Assembly (NCBI RefSeq): GCF_014692525.1
Contig: NZ_JACNYL010000003.1
Span: forward strand, 248,001 to 312,000
Length of the DNA stretch: 64,000 nt
Direction: 5' to 3'
Origin: Sphingobacterium chuzhouense
GTDB taxonomy: Bacteria; Bacteroidota; Bacteroidia; Sphingobacteriales; Sphingobacteriaceae
The position numbers and the translations under genes were made by a program. The first letter of the stretch is position 1, and each line of letters starts with the position of its first letter. Of the stretch, positions 48,801-58,291 are shown piece after piece. The notes beneath the pieces were generated by a model. It made no database searches, had not been told where the DNA came from, and saw nothing but the letters and a program-made list of their open reading frames with translations.

Positions 48801-49842
48801 ATTAAACACCTGGTCGGTTCTTCGAGTAAAAGATACCGGAAGTGGGATTCCGGAAGAATATTTGACCCGTATATTTGACCGTTTTTTCCAAATCGATGGT
48901 ACTTCACTACCGGGAACCGGGATCGGATTAGCGATAGTAAAAGAATTGGTTGCCGTCCATCATGGAAAAATCGAAGTGAGAAGCCTGATTGGGCAAGGTA
49001 GTGAATTTTGTATTCACCTACTCACGAATCGTGTCGCAGAAGCCGCACCACCATTGGTAAATAATGAGGAAGTAATTCTATTGGTTGAAGACGATATTGA
49101 TTTACGGCAGTATCTCACATCCACATTGGAAAGCCATTATAAGGTAATAACTGCCGACAATGGCAAAGAAGGATTCGACAAGGCAAACGATGATATTCCC
49201 GATTTAATTATTAGCGATGTCATGATGGCGGGAGGAGACGGATTTGAAATGGTCCATAAACTCAAGGAAAGACGCGAGACAAGTCATATTCCTGTGATTG
49301 TATTGACGGCAAAGGACAGCGATATTGACAAGCAAAAAGGTTATGAATTGGGGGTTGATTCCTATCTAACAAAACCTATCCTGCCGGTTCTACTGATTAA
49401 AAGGATAGAAAATATTCTGTCTAACAGAAAGATTGTCCATGATTATCTAATGCAAAAAACATCCTTGAGAGAGAATCCGCATTCGAATCTACCGGAAGGC
49501 CTCTGGAAAGACAATACGTTTGTACAGGAGTTTATAGAGATAGTAGAAAAACACATGCAGGATGATGTGTTAGAGACGACCAAGCTGGCTGAAAAAATGA
49601 ACATGAGTCATTCCACCTTATACCGAAAATTAAAAGCACTGACCGGGAAAAACATTAACCAACTGGTTCGAAAAATACGCATACAAAAAGCAGCCGAGCT
49701 GCTTCGATCAGGACAGTATAACGTCACGGAAGTTTCCTTCATGGTGGGCATCCATAGTCCAATTTATTTCCGGCAATGTTTCAAAGATGAATTTGGACAG
49801 CTTCCATCTGAATATCAAAAAAACAGCCCTCAAAGTCCTTAA
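45883..49842 (+). CDS. Hybrid two-component system sensor-regulator (HTCS2)
   Basis: 1319 aa from a GTG, 13 bases after the preceding stop; an in-frame TTG at 45895 is a possible alternative giving the same signal peptide (IILFWQYGVSYAQ). Reg_prop propellers fill about 30-690 (GIVWIATELGLNRF, NNIWIGTRKGLTVYN, GNMWVGTYGQGIYVF, NIWIATNEGIALQ-like repeats). A Y_Y_Y domain and a membrane span at about 782-802 follow, then HisKA with His near 835 (FFTNITHELRTPLTLIL), HATPase (DNLLSNAYKYTT, GIGLAIVKEL), receiver (LLVEDDIDL, ISDVMMAGGDG) at about 1062-1172 and an AraC HTH at about 1215-1315. It probably controls the second SusC/D operon just downstream. Confidence 0.93.
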   Translation: MSTILKKFRLLAIILFWQYGVSYAQLPHVKFLSLEQGISNPNALDIVHDNQGIVWIATELGLNRFAANSFDHYYKSEQEVGSSINSNEINKLLYDDQYLYIGTRANGLNVLDIKSGKFSYYTHDSANKKSIATNDITDILKGSDGAIWLSTYHHGVEKFNQVSKEFEHFDTQSVPGLPSNSIWSIVEDQQGLLYIGHVNDGVSILNKQTGQLKRLHVDNAEHGIPHNEIKVLLCDHKNNIWIGTRKGLTVYNPISGKLKRINLSKDTIAQPFIYALAEINQEILVGTESSKLHVIKPIYESAGDIPVIQDIRSIDIGLGRHVSIQKISSDKFGNIWLAFYGGGIGFISHFNPFFETIQGTNAIINGIVSRSQNTMTLVTEGKGLLQLQVSESSSRTTKLSNALHEDFLLSGFQDRNKNLWIGLKNQGVSFFHANTKQWKPLNVLDALPEVRTITEDHKGHIWFGTNRGVVIYDPKYDRIEKLTLHEPALGDYAPRALVEDVDGNMWVGTYGQGIYVFNTDKKQIAHFTSANGLKSNSINHLFRDSKNNIWIATNEGIALQSNHKKLGALQIITPPKTNAWLFIQAIVEDQDGNIWCSTKSGLLRYLPEKKRFFSYDQDFGIPLGGFKNNSVALNEQGQLFFGMQDGLCFFDPKDVPITLTSSPIYIGSFTAFQGGESPRQTEKYIPHHDKIKLEHNENSFRITFGVSDYALQGLTEFSYQLKGRDQEWTFIGNEQALNFRNIPYGTYELLIRTRQKNENWSSDITSLSIDIKPPYYLRTYAKVIYTMFGGGILFAIIFFYQRKIKAEGELRLKKLEHQQQQQLTTERLNFFTNITHELRTPLTLILGPLDDLLEEKTLSPKQKNLVQVIQKSSNRLFSLVNQLLEFRKVESQHKPLVLNEGNLGEVVQDVVNKYVELNLKEKLQIRGHLPVTDIRTTFDADIVHIILDNLLSNAYKYTTVGTIDVSLSYEQDRLNTWSVLRVKDTGSGIPEEYLTRIFDRFFQIDGTSLPGTGIGLAIVKELVAVHHGKIEVRSLIGQGSEFCIHLLTNRVAEAAPPLVNNEEVILLVEDDIDLRQYLTSTLESHYKVITADNGKEGFDKANDDIPDLIISDVMMAGGDGFEMVHKLKERRETSHIPVIVLTAKDSDIDKQKGYELGVDSYLTKPILPVLLIKRIENILSNRKIVHDYLMQKTSLRENPHSNLPEGLWKDNTFVQEFIEIVEKHMQDDVLETTKLAEKMNMSHSTLYRKLKALTGKNINQLVRKIRIQKAAELLRSGQYNVTEVSFMVGIHSPIYFRQCFKDEFGQLPSEYQKNSPQSP

Positions 49843-49913
49843 AATCCCCTTTTTGACGAAAATACTATCGAAATCTGACGGATTTACATATGCTTGATAA
49901 GTGTATAATCCGC

Positions 49914-49946
49914 TAAGTTTGACGTACGCATTCAATTATAGATTTG
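49914..49946 (+). promoter_or_regulatory. Two tandem -7 elements upstream of susC2
   Basis: TAAGTTTG (49914-49921), with TTG 17 bases before it at 49894-49896, and TAGATTTG (49939-49946) both match TAnnTTTG. They would give leaders of about 71 and 46 bases to the susC2 ATG at 49999. Confidence 0.45.
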
Positions 49947-49998
49947 ATATTATTCCTACACAGGAAAAAGCAAACTTTTTATAATAAAACTAAACACT

Positions 49999-52900
49999 AT
50001 GGTAAATTTTAAACCTATTCTATTGCATGTACTGGTATGGATGATACCCCTATTTGTACATGGACAACAAAAACTTACAGGAAGCGTTGTCGATTATGCG
50101 AATACCCCTATTTCCGGGGTGAACGTATTCATCAAAGGTACGCCGACTGGGACAACCACCGACGCTACCGGAAAGTTCGAACTCACAGGGATTGGGGATT
50201 CTCTGAGCGTTTCCTATATCGGTTACAAATCACAGGTATTGGCTATCGGCAATCGAACAAATTTTACCATCCGTCTGGAAAGCGACGATCAGTTTTTGGA
50301 AGATGTTATTGTTGTGGGTTATGGTACACAGTCCCGCAGAAATGTAACCGGAGCGGTGAGCGATATTAAGGCAGATGATATTGTCCGCACTTCCTCGACT
50401 ACAATGGCCGGTGCATTAGCCGGAAAGGTACAAGGGATATCCATTCGGGCGAAAGATGCCCGCCCCGGAAAAGGAGCAGCAATTGAGATCCGGAATATGG
50501 GTACCCCGCTCTATGTCATCGACGGTGTTCCATACGGCGGAGCTCCCGGTAACGACTGGGTTGGTTCTTCCCAAGTTTCAGGCGCAGATGCCTTCAATGC
50601 CCTAAATCCCGAAGACATCGAAAGCATTTCCATATTAAAAGATGCCTCTGCCGCGGTATATGGTTTACGTGCAGCAAACGGAGTTGTATTAGTAACAACT
50701 AAAAAAGGAACGAAAGGCGAAACTACGCGTATCAATATTAACGGTTATTACGGCTGGCAAAACTTAACCCGTTTCCCGACCCTTGCGAATGCGGCACAGT
50801 ACGTCCGAGGGAAACTGGAGACAGCACAGAATGAAGGTAGAGACCCGGCCTCTGTTTATAGTCCTGAAGAATATGCAAAATGGCAAGCCGGTGCGGAACC
50901 AGGATATAAAGGATATGATTATCACGACATGGTCATCCGTAAAAATATCCCACAACGTTATATCAATGCGAATCTAAACGGGGGATCGGAGAAATCTAAT
51001 TATTTCCTTTCTGTTGGTCGTACAGACCAAGAAGCGATGATTCGAGACTTTCAATATAACCGTACCAATTTACAGGCTAATATGGAAGCTACTATTCTAA
51101 AAGGACTTACTATTGGTTCCCAGATATCCGGTCGGCAGGAGAAAAGCGAAGATGTCGGATTACCGGGAGGCGATGGTTATTTCTCGTCTATATTGGCGAT
51201 TTTCAAGAACCGTCCAACGGTTGGCCCCTATGCAAACGACAATCCGGAATATCCCAATCATACGCATGATTTCGCCTATAATCCTGCTATTTTCAGCAGA
51301 GACATAGCAGGCTACAAAGATAACTTGTATAGAAACGCAAATATCAACCTCTATGCACAATATAAGTTTGATTTTGGTTTATCGGCGAGGGGTACGGTAT
51401 CCTATAATTATACCAATAATAAATTTGACGGCTTTCAGTATACATATGATGTATATACGTATGAAAATGATGAATATCGTCGTACGCACGGAACCGATTC
51501 CCGTTGGCGTTACCAAACCGAGCGCGAAGCTGTTAACCGCTACGCACAATTTCAGCTAGATTATAGCAAAACGTTCGGAGACCATAATCTTTCCGCTATG
51601 TTGGGGTATGAGCGTTCCGATTATGACCGCAATTTTCTGGAAATGGGTTCCAATCCCAGTAACAATTATCTACCGTTGATGCAATTCGATGAAATGAATT
51701 CGTTCAATGATGGATGGAATTATGAAGCGCGCGCCGGATATATCGGACGTCTAAATTACAATTATCAAGGTAAATACTTATTGGAACTTTTGGGTCGGTA
51801 CGACGCCTCCTATCTCTATGCGCCCGGCAAATACTGGGGCTTTTTTCCTGGAGCATCGCTAGGCTGGCGTATTTCGGACGAAACATTTTTTGAACCTCTA
51901 AAAACCACCATTAATGACCTAAAGATCAGAGCCTCTATTGGTCAAACAGGACTTGAACAAGGCGTGAGTATGTTCGGCTTCTTATCGGGATATAATTGGA
52001 AACAAGGTGGCGCTGTTCTGGATGGCGATTACTACAATGGGTTGCGCCCCCGCGGACTGCCGGTCGATAATCTCTCCTGGGTAAAAAACACCAATTACAA
52101 TATTGGTCTCGATTTGGCGATGCTTAATTCTAAACTAACCTTAACCGCCGATCTTTTCAAAATCATCAGAATCGGCGCACCGGCAGCGCGTTATGATGTG
52201 CTTTTGCCTAGTGAAGTGGGTTACGGCTTGCCAAATGAAAACCTAAACAAAAATGGATACTATGGTGCCGAAGGTATTATTACTTATCAGGATCGTGTTG
52301 GTGAACTAGCCTACGTGGTTAGCGGAAACTTTACTTTTTCACGATATAGAAGTATCGAGACCTATAAGCCCCGATTCGACAACTCCTGGAACAAATACAA
52401 AAATTCCGTCGAAGACCGCTGGGGCGGCGTTTGGTGGGGATACCAGGTCGTAGGTCGTTTTCAATCGGAAGACGAAATACGCAATCACCCCATCGATAAC
52501 GACGGACAAAACAACAACTCTCAATTACCAGGCGACTTTATCTACAAAGACGTCAATGGCGATGGCATTATCAACGGATTGGATGAGCGTCCGATTGGTT
52601 ACCCTACCGGCTGGGCACCCATGCTGAGCTTTGGAGGCCGTATCGGATTAGATTACAAAGGAGTTGACCTTAATATTGATTTTTCCGGAGGCAGTATGCA
52701 GTCATGGAATCAAGATTATGAGTTGAGAAATGCATTCCACGGTGGCGGAAATTCGCCAGCTTATCTGTTAGAAGATAGATGGCATCGCGCAGATCCTTAT
52801 GATCCGAATAGTGAATGGGTTCCTGGCTATTACCCGGCTATCCGTGAAGGACATTCCGGACCGAATGCTAAAAATAATGATTTCTGGTTAACCAATGTCC

Positions 52901-53121
52901 GCTATTTGCGCGTACGCAATCTGGAACTTGGATACACCTTGCCCGCTACGGTTTTAAATAAAATAAACGCCAATAAAATCCGGGTATATGTACGCGGTTC
53001 AAACCTATTTTCCTTTGACAATGTCAAGAGATTCCAAATAGACCCAGAAATTGAGGCACCTGCAGCCGTGGTGTATCCACAACAGCGTACGTTCCTCGTT
53101 GGCTTTAATTTTACATTCTAA
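49999..53121 (+). CDS. SusC-like TonB-dependent transporter without STN domain
   Basis: 1040 aa, signal peptide 1-23 (IPLFVHGQQ). A carboxypeptidase-regulatory-like domain at about 24-95 (LTGSVVDYANTPISGVNVFI, LSVSYIGYKSQVLAI) leads to the plug with VIVVGYGTQSRRNVTG, YVIDGVPYGG and ISILKDASAAVYGLRAANGVVL. The barrel ends in FLVGFNFTF. No STN domain is present, so unlike SusC1 it does not signal to an anti-sigma factor; an HTCS-type control through the upstream gene fits. SusD follows 12 bases downstream. Confidence 0.94.
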   Translation: MVNFKPILLHVLVWMIPLFVHGQQKLTGSVVDYANTPISGVNVFIKGTPTGTTTDATGKFELTGIGDSLSVSYIGYKSQVLAIGNRTNFTIRLESDDQFLEDVIVVGYGTQSRRNVTGAVSDIKADDIVRTSSTTMAGALAGKVQGISIRAKDARPGKGAAIEIRNMGTPLYVIDGVPYGGAPGNDWVGSSQVSGADAFNALNPEDIESISILKDASAAVYGLRAANGVVLVTTKKGTKGETTRININGYYGWQNLTRFPTLANAAQYVRGKLETAQNEGRDPASVYSPEEYAKWQAGAEPGYKGYDYHDMVIRKNIPQRYINANLNGGSEKSNYFLSVGRTDQEAMIRDFQYNRTNLQANMEATILKGLTIGSQISGRQEKSEDVGLPGGDGYFSSILAIFKNRPTVGPYANDNPEYPNHTHDFAYNPAIFSRDIAGYKDNLYRNANINLYAQYKFDFGLSARGTVSYNYTNNKFDGFQYTYDVYTYENDEYRRTHGTDSRWRYQTEREAVNRYAQFQLDYSKTFGDHNLSAMLGYERSDYDRNFLEMGSNPSNNYLPLMQFDEMNSFNDGWNYEARAGYIGRLNYNYQGKYLLELLGRYDASYLYAPGKYWGFFPGASLGWRISDETFFEPLKTTINDLKIRASIGQTGLEQGVSMFGFLSGYNWKQGGAVLDGDYYNGLRPRGLPVDNLSWVKNTNYNIGLDLAMLNSKLTLTADLFKIIRIGAPAARYDVLLPSEVGYGLPNENLNKNGYYGAEGIITYQDRVGELAYVVSGNFTFSRYRSIETYKPRFDNSWNKYKNSVEDRWGGVWWGYQVVGRFQSEDEIRNHPIDNDGQNNNSQLPGDFIYKDVNGDGIINGLDERPIGYPTGWAPMLSFGGRIGLDYKGVDLNIDFSGGSMQSWNQDYELRNAFHGGGNSPAYLLEDRWHRADPYDPNSEWVPGYYPAIREGHSGPNAKNNDFWLTNVRYLRVRNLELGYTLPATVLNKINANKIRVYVRGSNLFSFDNVKRFQIDPEIEAPAAVVYPQQRTFLVGFNFTF

Positions 53122-53133
53122 ATCTGCATAACA

Positions 53134-54993
53134 ATGAAGTATATATATATTACAATAGCGTTGATGACCTTGCTTTTTACAGCAGGTTGCAAGCATGACG
53201 AATGGTTACACCGTGATCCAAAAGACATTATTACTGATGAACAGCTTTGGAATGATCCTGTGTTGCTCACTTCTCTACTAGCAAACTATTACGACCGTCT
53301 TCCACAATTACATGGTGTTTTCAATACGGGCGGTATGTCGGAAATCGACGATGCGATGTGGTCGGGCCACCGCGATCAAAATTGGCGAAATGATTTTCAA
53401 TACGGTGACGACTATGGCCGTTATTGGGATTATGAATTGATTCGGGACATCAATCTTTCTTTGGATAACATGGACAAATATTCGGTAAATCTAGAACCGG
53501 AGCAAAAACAGCTTTTTATTGCCGAAATGCGTTTTATCCGTGCTTTTGTCTATTTCGAATTGGTGAAAAGAATGGGCGGTGTTCCTATCGTAACCGAACA
53601 ATTGATTTACGATTTCGGTGGTGATCCTACTTATTTGCAAATACCCCGCTCCAAAGAACACGAAGTTTATGATTTTGTGTACCAGGAGCTGGAAGAGGTA
53701 AAAGATGCATTGTCCTTAAATGAAAAAAGTAGAACACGGGCCAATACGGTTACTGCACTCGCCTTGCAAAGTAGAGCTATGCTATATGCTGCCTCTATAG
53801 CAAAATACAATGCACAGATGAGCGCCCCTATATCAACACCCGGCGGTGAAGTGGGTATACCCGCTTCCATGGCAAACGATTACTATACCAAATCGCTTAA
53901 CGCATCAAAGGAAATCTTAAGTAACCCTGATTACAGCCTTTATAATGCCAACAGCGATAAAGGAGCCAATTTTTACGATATGCTCAACAGCAAATCGACA
54001 ACAGAAGTGATCTTTGCTAAAGACTTTAAAGTAGGTGTCAAACCGCACCGTTTTACGTACGACAATATTGTCAAAAGCTTTACGGAAGACAACGAGTCGT
54101 CATCGACACTGACCCCTTCGTTAAGCTTTGTCGAGAGTTTTGAATACCTGGATGGCAGCAAAGGTGCATTACGTATTAAAGACGGTTCGGGAAATTATAT
54201 CCGCTACGAGCATCCATCCGATCTATTTGCCGATAAAGACGCCCGTCTAACCGGAACGGTTGTATATCCGGGATCAATTTTTAGGGGGAGAGAAGTGAGC
54301 ATGCAAGCTGGAGTTGCCGTGTGGGAAAATGGGAGTTACCAACTACGTACGTCTGCCGTGTTAGGAAGTCAATACGAATACAAGGATCAGAGTGGAGTCA
54401 CGCAACGGATACTCTGGACAGGCTTTGATGGTCCGCTAGATAATGCGCAAGACGTGAGTAATACCGGCTTCTACATCCGTAAGTTTGTTAGTGACGCGCC
54501 AGGAGCGAGTGCTAGAGGTATATCAGCTGAAAACTGGTGGCCGTGGTTTCGCATGGGCGAAATTTATCTGAATGCCGCAGAAGCTGCTTTTGAATTAGGT
54601 GAGGCAGGTGCTGTAAATTATATCAATACGTTGCGGGAGCGTGCGGGATTCGCGGCCAATAGCATCACCACATTAACCACGGACATTATCCGCAACGAAC
54701 GCCGGGTAGAATTGGCATTTGAAGATCATCGCTTTTTCGATTTAAAGAGGTGGCGGATTGCGCATCAGATCTGGAACGGAGCCGAAAGCAGTACCAATGC
54801 GGTTGTGCGTGGCCTCTATAGTTACCACATTGTTCGGCCAGGTCATCCAGATCACGGAAAGTATATCTTCGAGACTATCCGGCCGACACGATTCCGTAGA
54901 GCACGTCTTTTCCGTATGGCGAACTATTATTCGTCCATTGACCAAAACGTGTTAAACAACAACCCAAAACTGGTTAGAAATCCATTTCATTAA
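53134..54993 (+). CDS. SusD/RagB-family glycan-binding lipoprotein (second pair)
   Basis: 619 aa. Lipobox at Cys19 (LLFTAGCKHDEWLHR). The SusD TPR core is visible in YELIRDINLSLDNMDKYSV, IAEMRFIRAFVYFELVKRMG, RANTVTALALQSRAMLYAAS and the C-terminal RMGEIYLNAAEAAFELGEAG, IRNERRVELAFEDHRFFDLK. At 619 aa it is longer than SusD1 (530 aa), with extra loops that may contact a larger ligand. Partner of SusC2 and followed by the DUF3823 gene after 12 bases. Confidence 0.94.
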   Translation: MKYIYITIALMTLLFTAGCKHDEWLHRDPKDIITDEQLWNDPVLLTSLLANYYDRLPQLHGVFNTGGMSEIDDAMWSGHRDQNWRNDFQYGDDYGRYWDYELIRDINLSLDNMDKYSVNLEPEQKQLFIAEMRFIRAFVYFELVKRMGGVPIVTEQLIYDFGGDPTYLQIPRSKEHEVYDFVYQELEEVKDALSLNEKSRTRANTVTALALQSRAMLYAASIAKYNAQMSAPISTPGGEVGIPASMANDYYTKSLNASKEILSNPDYSLYNANSDKGANFYDMLNSKSTTEVIFAKDFKVGVKPHRFTYDNIVKSFTEDNESSSTLTPSLSFVESFEYLDGSKGALRIKDGSGNYIRYEHPSDLFADKDARLTGTVVYPGSIFRGREVSMQAGVAVWENGSYQLRTSAVLGSQYEYKDQSGVTQRILWTGFDGPLDNAQDVSNTGFYIRKFVSDAPGASARGISAENWWPWFRMGEIYLNAAEAAFELGEAGAVNYINTLRERAGFAANSITTLTTDIIRNERRVELAFEDHRFFDLKRWRIAHQIWNGAESSTNAVVRGLYSYHIVRPGHPDHGKYIFETIRPTRFRRARLFRMANYYSSIDQNVLNNNPKLVRNPFH

Positions 54994-55005
54994 TTCTAGA
55001 AAGTT

Positions 55006-55683
55006 ATGAAAATCAAAGCATCCATTTTAATAATACTTATAGTAACAACCTGCATATTCACAGGTTGCGAATATGATAATTTTACGGAACCCACGTCTAC
55101 CCTGACAGGTAGAGTCGTCTATAATGGAGAACCTGTCGGTGTCCGCACAAACGGACCTCAGCTAGAACTCTGGGAAGATGGGCATGAATTGAGAGCGCAA
55201 TTTCCTATCCATGTGACCCATGATGGTACATTTTCCGCTGTTTTATTTGACGGAGAATATAAACTGGTACGGAAAACAAACTCTCCATGGTTACCACAAT
55301 TGACTGATACAATTATTATTAACGTGAATGGCCATACGGCAGTTGATGTTCCTGTAGAACCCTATTTCACCCTTAGTAATATATCTTTTCAACATAACAA
55401 TGGCGAAATAACAGCTAATTTCTTCCTAAATAAAATAATAGAAACAGCGAATCTGGACAACGTCAATTTATACCTCGGGAAAAACCTGTTGATCGATGAT
55501 GTGCGACATGATCTTAAAACAACCCTATCTACTGACAATATTACCATCGACGGCTCTAATAACATGGTTGTCGAGATACCGGCAAACCTCAGAAGCTTGG
55601 GTTATATTTTTGTCCGAATTGGTGTAAAGGCATCAGCTTCAGGAGAATTGTATTACAGCCAGGTTCAAAAAGTAAACCTGTAA
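55006..55683 (+). CDS. DUF3823-type surface lipoprotein
   Basis: 225 aa with a lipobox at Cys21 (CIFTGCEYDNFTEP). Two beta-domains follow: an N-terminal transthyretin-like part (STLTGRVVYNGEPVGVRTNG, ELWEDGHELRAQFPIHV) and a C-terminal one from about residue 120. This is the DUF3823 pattern, frequently third in SusC-SusD operons. Role unproven; probably a surface glycan-binding protein by location, like SusE or other SGBPs. Twelve bases after susD2. Confidence 0.8.
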   Translation: MKIKASILIILIVTTCIFTGCEYDNFTEPTSTLTGRVVYNGEPVGVRTNGPQLELWEDGHELRAQFPIHVTHDGTFSAVLFDGEYKLVRKTNSPWLPQLTDTIIINVNGHTAVDVPVEPYFTLSNISFQHNNGEITANFFLNKIIETANLDNVNLYLGKNLLIDDVRHDLKTTLSTDNITIDGSNNMVVEIPANLRSLGYIFVRIGVKASASGELYYSQVQKVNL

Positions 55684-55722
55684 CCCGCACTATAATGAAT
55701 AATGTGCTGACGATAAAATAAT

Positions 55723-58227
55723 ATGATCAAAACAAGAATAACATCTTATCTGGCATCGGCAATATTAATGACTTGCTGTATTCCACCATTTCTTTTTGCC
55801 CAACCTGGATTCGGCCAGGCGGAAAAAATAAATGCAAACTGGCATTTCCATCTCGGCCATAACGAAGATGCAGCCACGCAAAATCAGCTTGGCCGATCGT
55901 GGCACCAAGTCCAATTGCCCCATGACTGGAGTGTTAAGCAGCCTCTAAGTCCTACTTTAGCCAGTGCCACGGGATACCTTCCCGGAGGCATTGGATGGTA
56001 TCGAAAAAACGTGACCATCCCACAGGAGGACAACGGACAAAAGCTTTACATTTATTTTGAAGGTGTTTACAACCGCAGCGAAGTATTTGTCAATGGGAAG
56101 TCCGTCGGGAAACGCCCAAATGGCTATATCTCCTTTAGTTACGACATCACGCCGTATATCAAATACGGAGAGGAAAATACGATAGCCGTAAAAGTAGATC
56201 ATAGTCAGGATGCTGATTCACGTTGGTACACCGGATCAGGGATATACCGTGATGTATGGTTAGTACGTGCAAACCCCGTTCATTTAGAACCATGGGGCGT
56301 GTATGCCTATCCCGAAGTAAAAAAGAACCGAGGTACATTACACGTGCAAGTCGCCATGCATAATGAATCCGATGCATCGGCGACCCTTTCCATCTTGAAT
56401 GAACTCGTGGGACCAAATGGCGATGTCGTAGCAAAAAAAACGACTAAAGCTACGCTTGCAGGTGGCGTCCGCGACGAAATCCAAACAACATTGGATGTGA
56501 AAAACCCCCAACTATGGAATTTGGAACATCCGACCCTCTACACGCTGCGGACCCGCATACTCCAAGGAAATCAACAAATAGATGAATCCGAAATAAAAAC
56601 CGGATTCCGCACCTTTACATTTGATCCGGATAAAGGATTTGCGCTTAATGATCAGTGGATGAAGATGAAGGGTGTCTGTATACACCACGACGCCGGCGTG
56701 TTGGGTGCTGAAGTTTATCCCGAAGTTTGGCGTCGTCGCTTATTGGCCCTGAAAGAATTGGGCGTTAACGCCATTCGCACCAGCCACAATCCCCAAGCCC
56801 CTTCCCTATACGCGTTGTGTGACGAACTGGGGTTATTGGTGATGAATGAAGCATACGATGAATGGGAATATCCAAAAAGAAAGTGGTTGGAAGGTTGGAA
56901 TGTAGGAACACCGGGATTCCAGGGCTCGTATGATTTCTTTGAAGAATGGGGTGAAAAAGACCTGGAAGACATCGTAAAACGGGACCGTAACCATCTTTCT
57001 ATTTTTGCCTGGAGCATAGGAAATGAGGTCGATTATCCCAATGATCCCTACTCCCACCCCGTCCTCGATGGAAGTTCGGAAAGCGGATTTACACAACCTA
57101 TATTCGGAGGTTATAAAAAAGACGCCCCCGATGCCATGCGGTTGGGTACCATAGCCAAACGACTTGCGGCTGTTGTTCGCAAATACGACAATAGCCGTCC
57201 GATAACCGCTGGACTAGCAGGCGTTGCGATGTCGAATGAAACGGCGTATCCGGGCGCACTGGATATCGCCGGCTATAATTATACCGAAAGCCTCTATCAG
57301 CAAGATCATGAACGTTATCCCGCGCGTGTTATCTATGGCAGTGAAAACCGCCATGACATGGGCGCCTGGAAAGCGGTCAGAGATAACGAACATATCTTCG
57401 GACAGTTTCTTTGGACAGGTATTGATTATCTAGGAGAATCAGGTCGCTGGCCTTCACGCGGCTTCTATTCCGGTCTACTGGATTTTGCCGGTTTTACCAA
57501 GCCGCGCGGATATTTCCGCCAATCTTTGTGGTCAGAAAAACCGATGGCGTATCTGGGCACCTATCCACTACAAGGGGGCGGAGCAGCAACCGATGTGTGG
57601 TCTCGACTGGAAACCGAACAGGGACAACGTAAAGATCAAGCACCATCGATGGATGCTTGGCCAATATGGAATTATCAAGAGGGACAGCAGATACGTGTCG
57701 TGTGTTATACCAATGCCAAAAAAGCGCGATTGGAACTTAATGGAAAAGTCGTCGGGACAACCAAAGAATACAATGACGAGCACGGAATTATACACTGGGA
57801 TATCCCATACGCTGCTGGGAAACTGGAAGTGGTGGGGCTTGATGCCGATGACCAGGAAATAACCCGTTATTATATACAATCAAGCAAGAGACCGCAGGCT
57901 ATCCAAGTGCTTCCATCGAGTACGACTACCTTACAAGCTAAAGGTGGTGTTGCGCAGATCGAGCTACAAATTATCGATGAAAATGGGCTTCCCGTGCTAT
58001 TAGCAGAAGACGAAATAACCTGTCAACTTGCCGGCAATGGTCGGTTGCTGGGTATGGAAGCAGGCAACAATTCGGATATGGGCGATTATACGGATAACAA
58101 GCAACGTGCTTACCATGGTAAAATGATCGTTTACATACAGGCGAATGGAGAACCCGGTGAACAGGTTGTAGCAAGGTTTACAGCTCCTTGGCTAAAAGCG
58201 GCTGACGTAGAGATTAAGCTGCATTAA
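55723..58227 (+). CDS. GH2 glycosidase (beta-galactosidase/beta-glucuronidase type)
   Basis: 834 aa, signal peptide about 1-26 (PPFLFAQ). Domains in order: jelly-roll sugar-binding domain 35-185 (LPHDWSV, GGIGWYRKNV, FEGVYNRSEVFVNG, GYISFSYDITPYI), Ig-like domain to ~297, TIM barrel ~298-590 with KMKGVCIHHDAGVLGA, IRTSHNP, acid/base E435 in WSIGNEVDYP and probable nucleophile E541 in VIYGSENRHD, and C-terminal DUF4982/BIG-like modules to 834. GH2 enzymes with this layout are usually beta-galactosidases; beta-glucuronidase cannot be excluded. Last gene of the susCD2 operon, followed by the bidirectional terminator at 58246. Confidence 0.88.
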   Translation: MIKTRITSYLASAILMTCCIPPFLFAQPGFGQAEKINANWHFHLGHNEDAATQNQLGRSWHQVQLPHDWSVKQPLSPTLASATGYLPGGIGWYRKNVTIPQEDNGQKLYIYFEGVYNRSEVFVNGKSVGKRPNGYISFSYDITPYIKYGEENTIAVKVDHSQDADSRWYTGSGIYRDVWLVRANPVHLEPWGVYAYPEVKKNRGTLHVQVAMHNESDASATLSILNELVGPNGDVVAKKTTKATLAGGVRDEIQTTLDVKNPQLWNLEHPTLYTLRTRILQGNQQIDESEIKTGFRTFTFDPDKGFALNDQWMKMKGVCIHHDAGVLGAEVYPEVWRRRLLALKELGVNAIRTSHNPQAPSLYALCDELGLLVMNEAYDEWEYPKRKWLEGWNVGTPGFQGSYDFFEEWGEKDLEDIVKRDRNHLSIFAWSIGNEVDYPNDPYSHPVLDGSSESGFTQPIFGGYKKDAPDAMRLGTIAKRLAAVVRKYDNSRPITAGLAGVAMSNETAYPGALDIAGYNYTESLYQQDHERYPARVIYGSENRHDMGAWKAVRDNEHIFGQFLWTGIDYLGESGRWPSRGFYSGLLDFAGFTKPRGYFRQSLWSEKPMAYLGTYPLQGGGAATDVWSRLETEQGQRKDQAPSMDAWPIWNYQEGQQIRVVCYTNAKKARLELNGKVVGTTKEYNDEHGIIHWDIPYAAGKLEVVGLDADDQEITRYYIQSSKRPQAIQVLPSSTTTLQAKGGVAQIELQIIDENGLPVLLAEDEITCQLAGNGRLLGMEAGNNSDMGDYTDNKQRAYHGKMIVYIQANGEPGEQVVARFTAPWLKAADVEIKLH

Positions 58228-58245
58228 CTCCTCTTGCATATAAAA

Positions 58246-58277
58246 AGCCCTCCCAAAAGCGTATTCTTGGGAGGGCT
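58246..58277. terminator. Bidirectional terminator between GH2 and pgl
   Basis: An 11-base stem (AGCCCTCCCAA / TTGGGAGGGCT) with a 10-base loop. On the minus strand it is followed by five T (GGGCTTTTTAT), giving a standard terminator for zwf-pgl. On the plus strand the tail is CTCTTCTCC, weaker, but its position just after the GH2 stop fits use in both directions. Confidence 0.8.
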
Positions 58278-58291
58278 CTTCTCCTGTCCAA

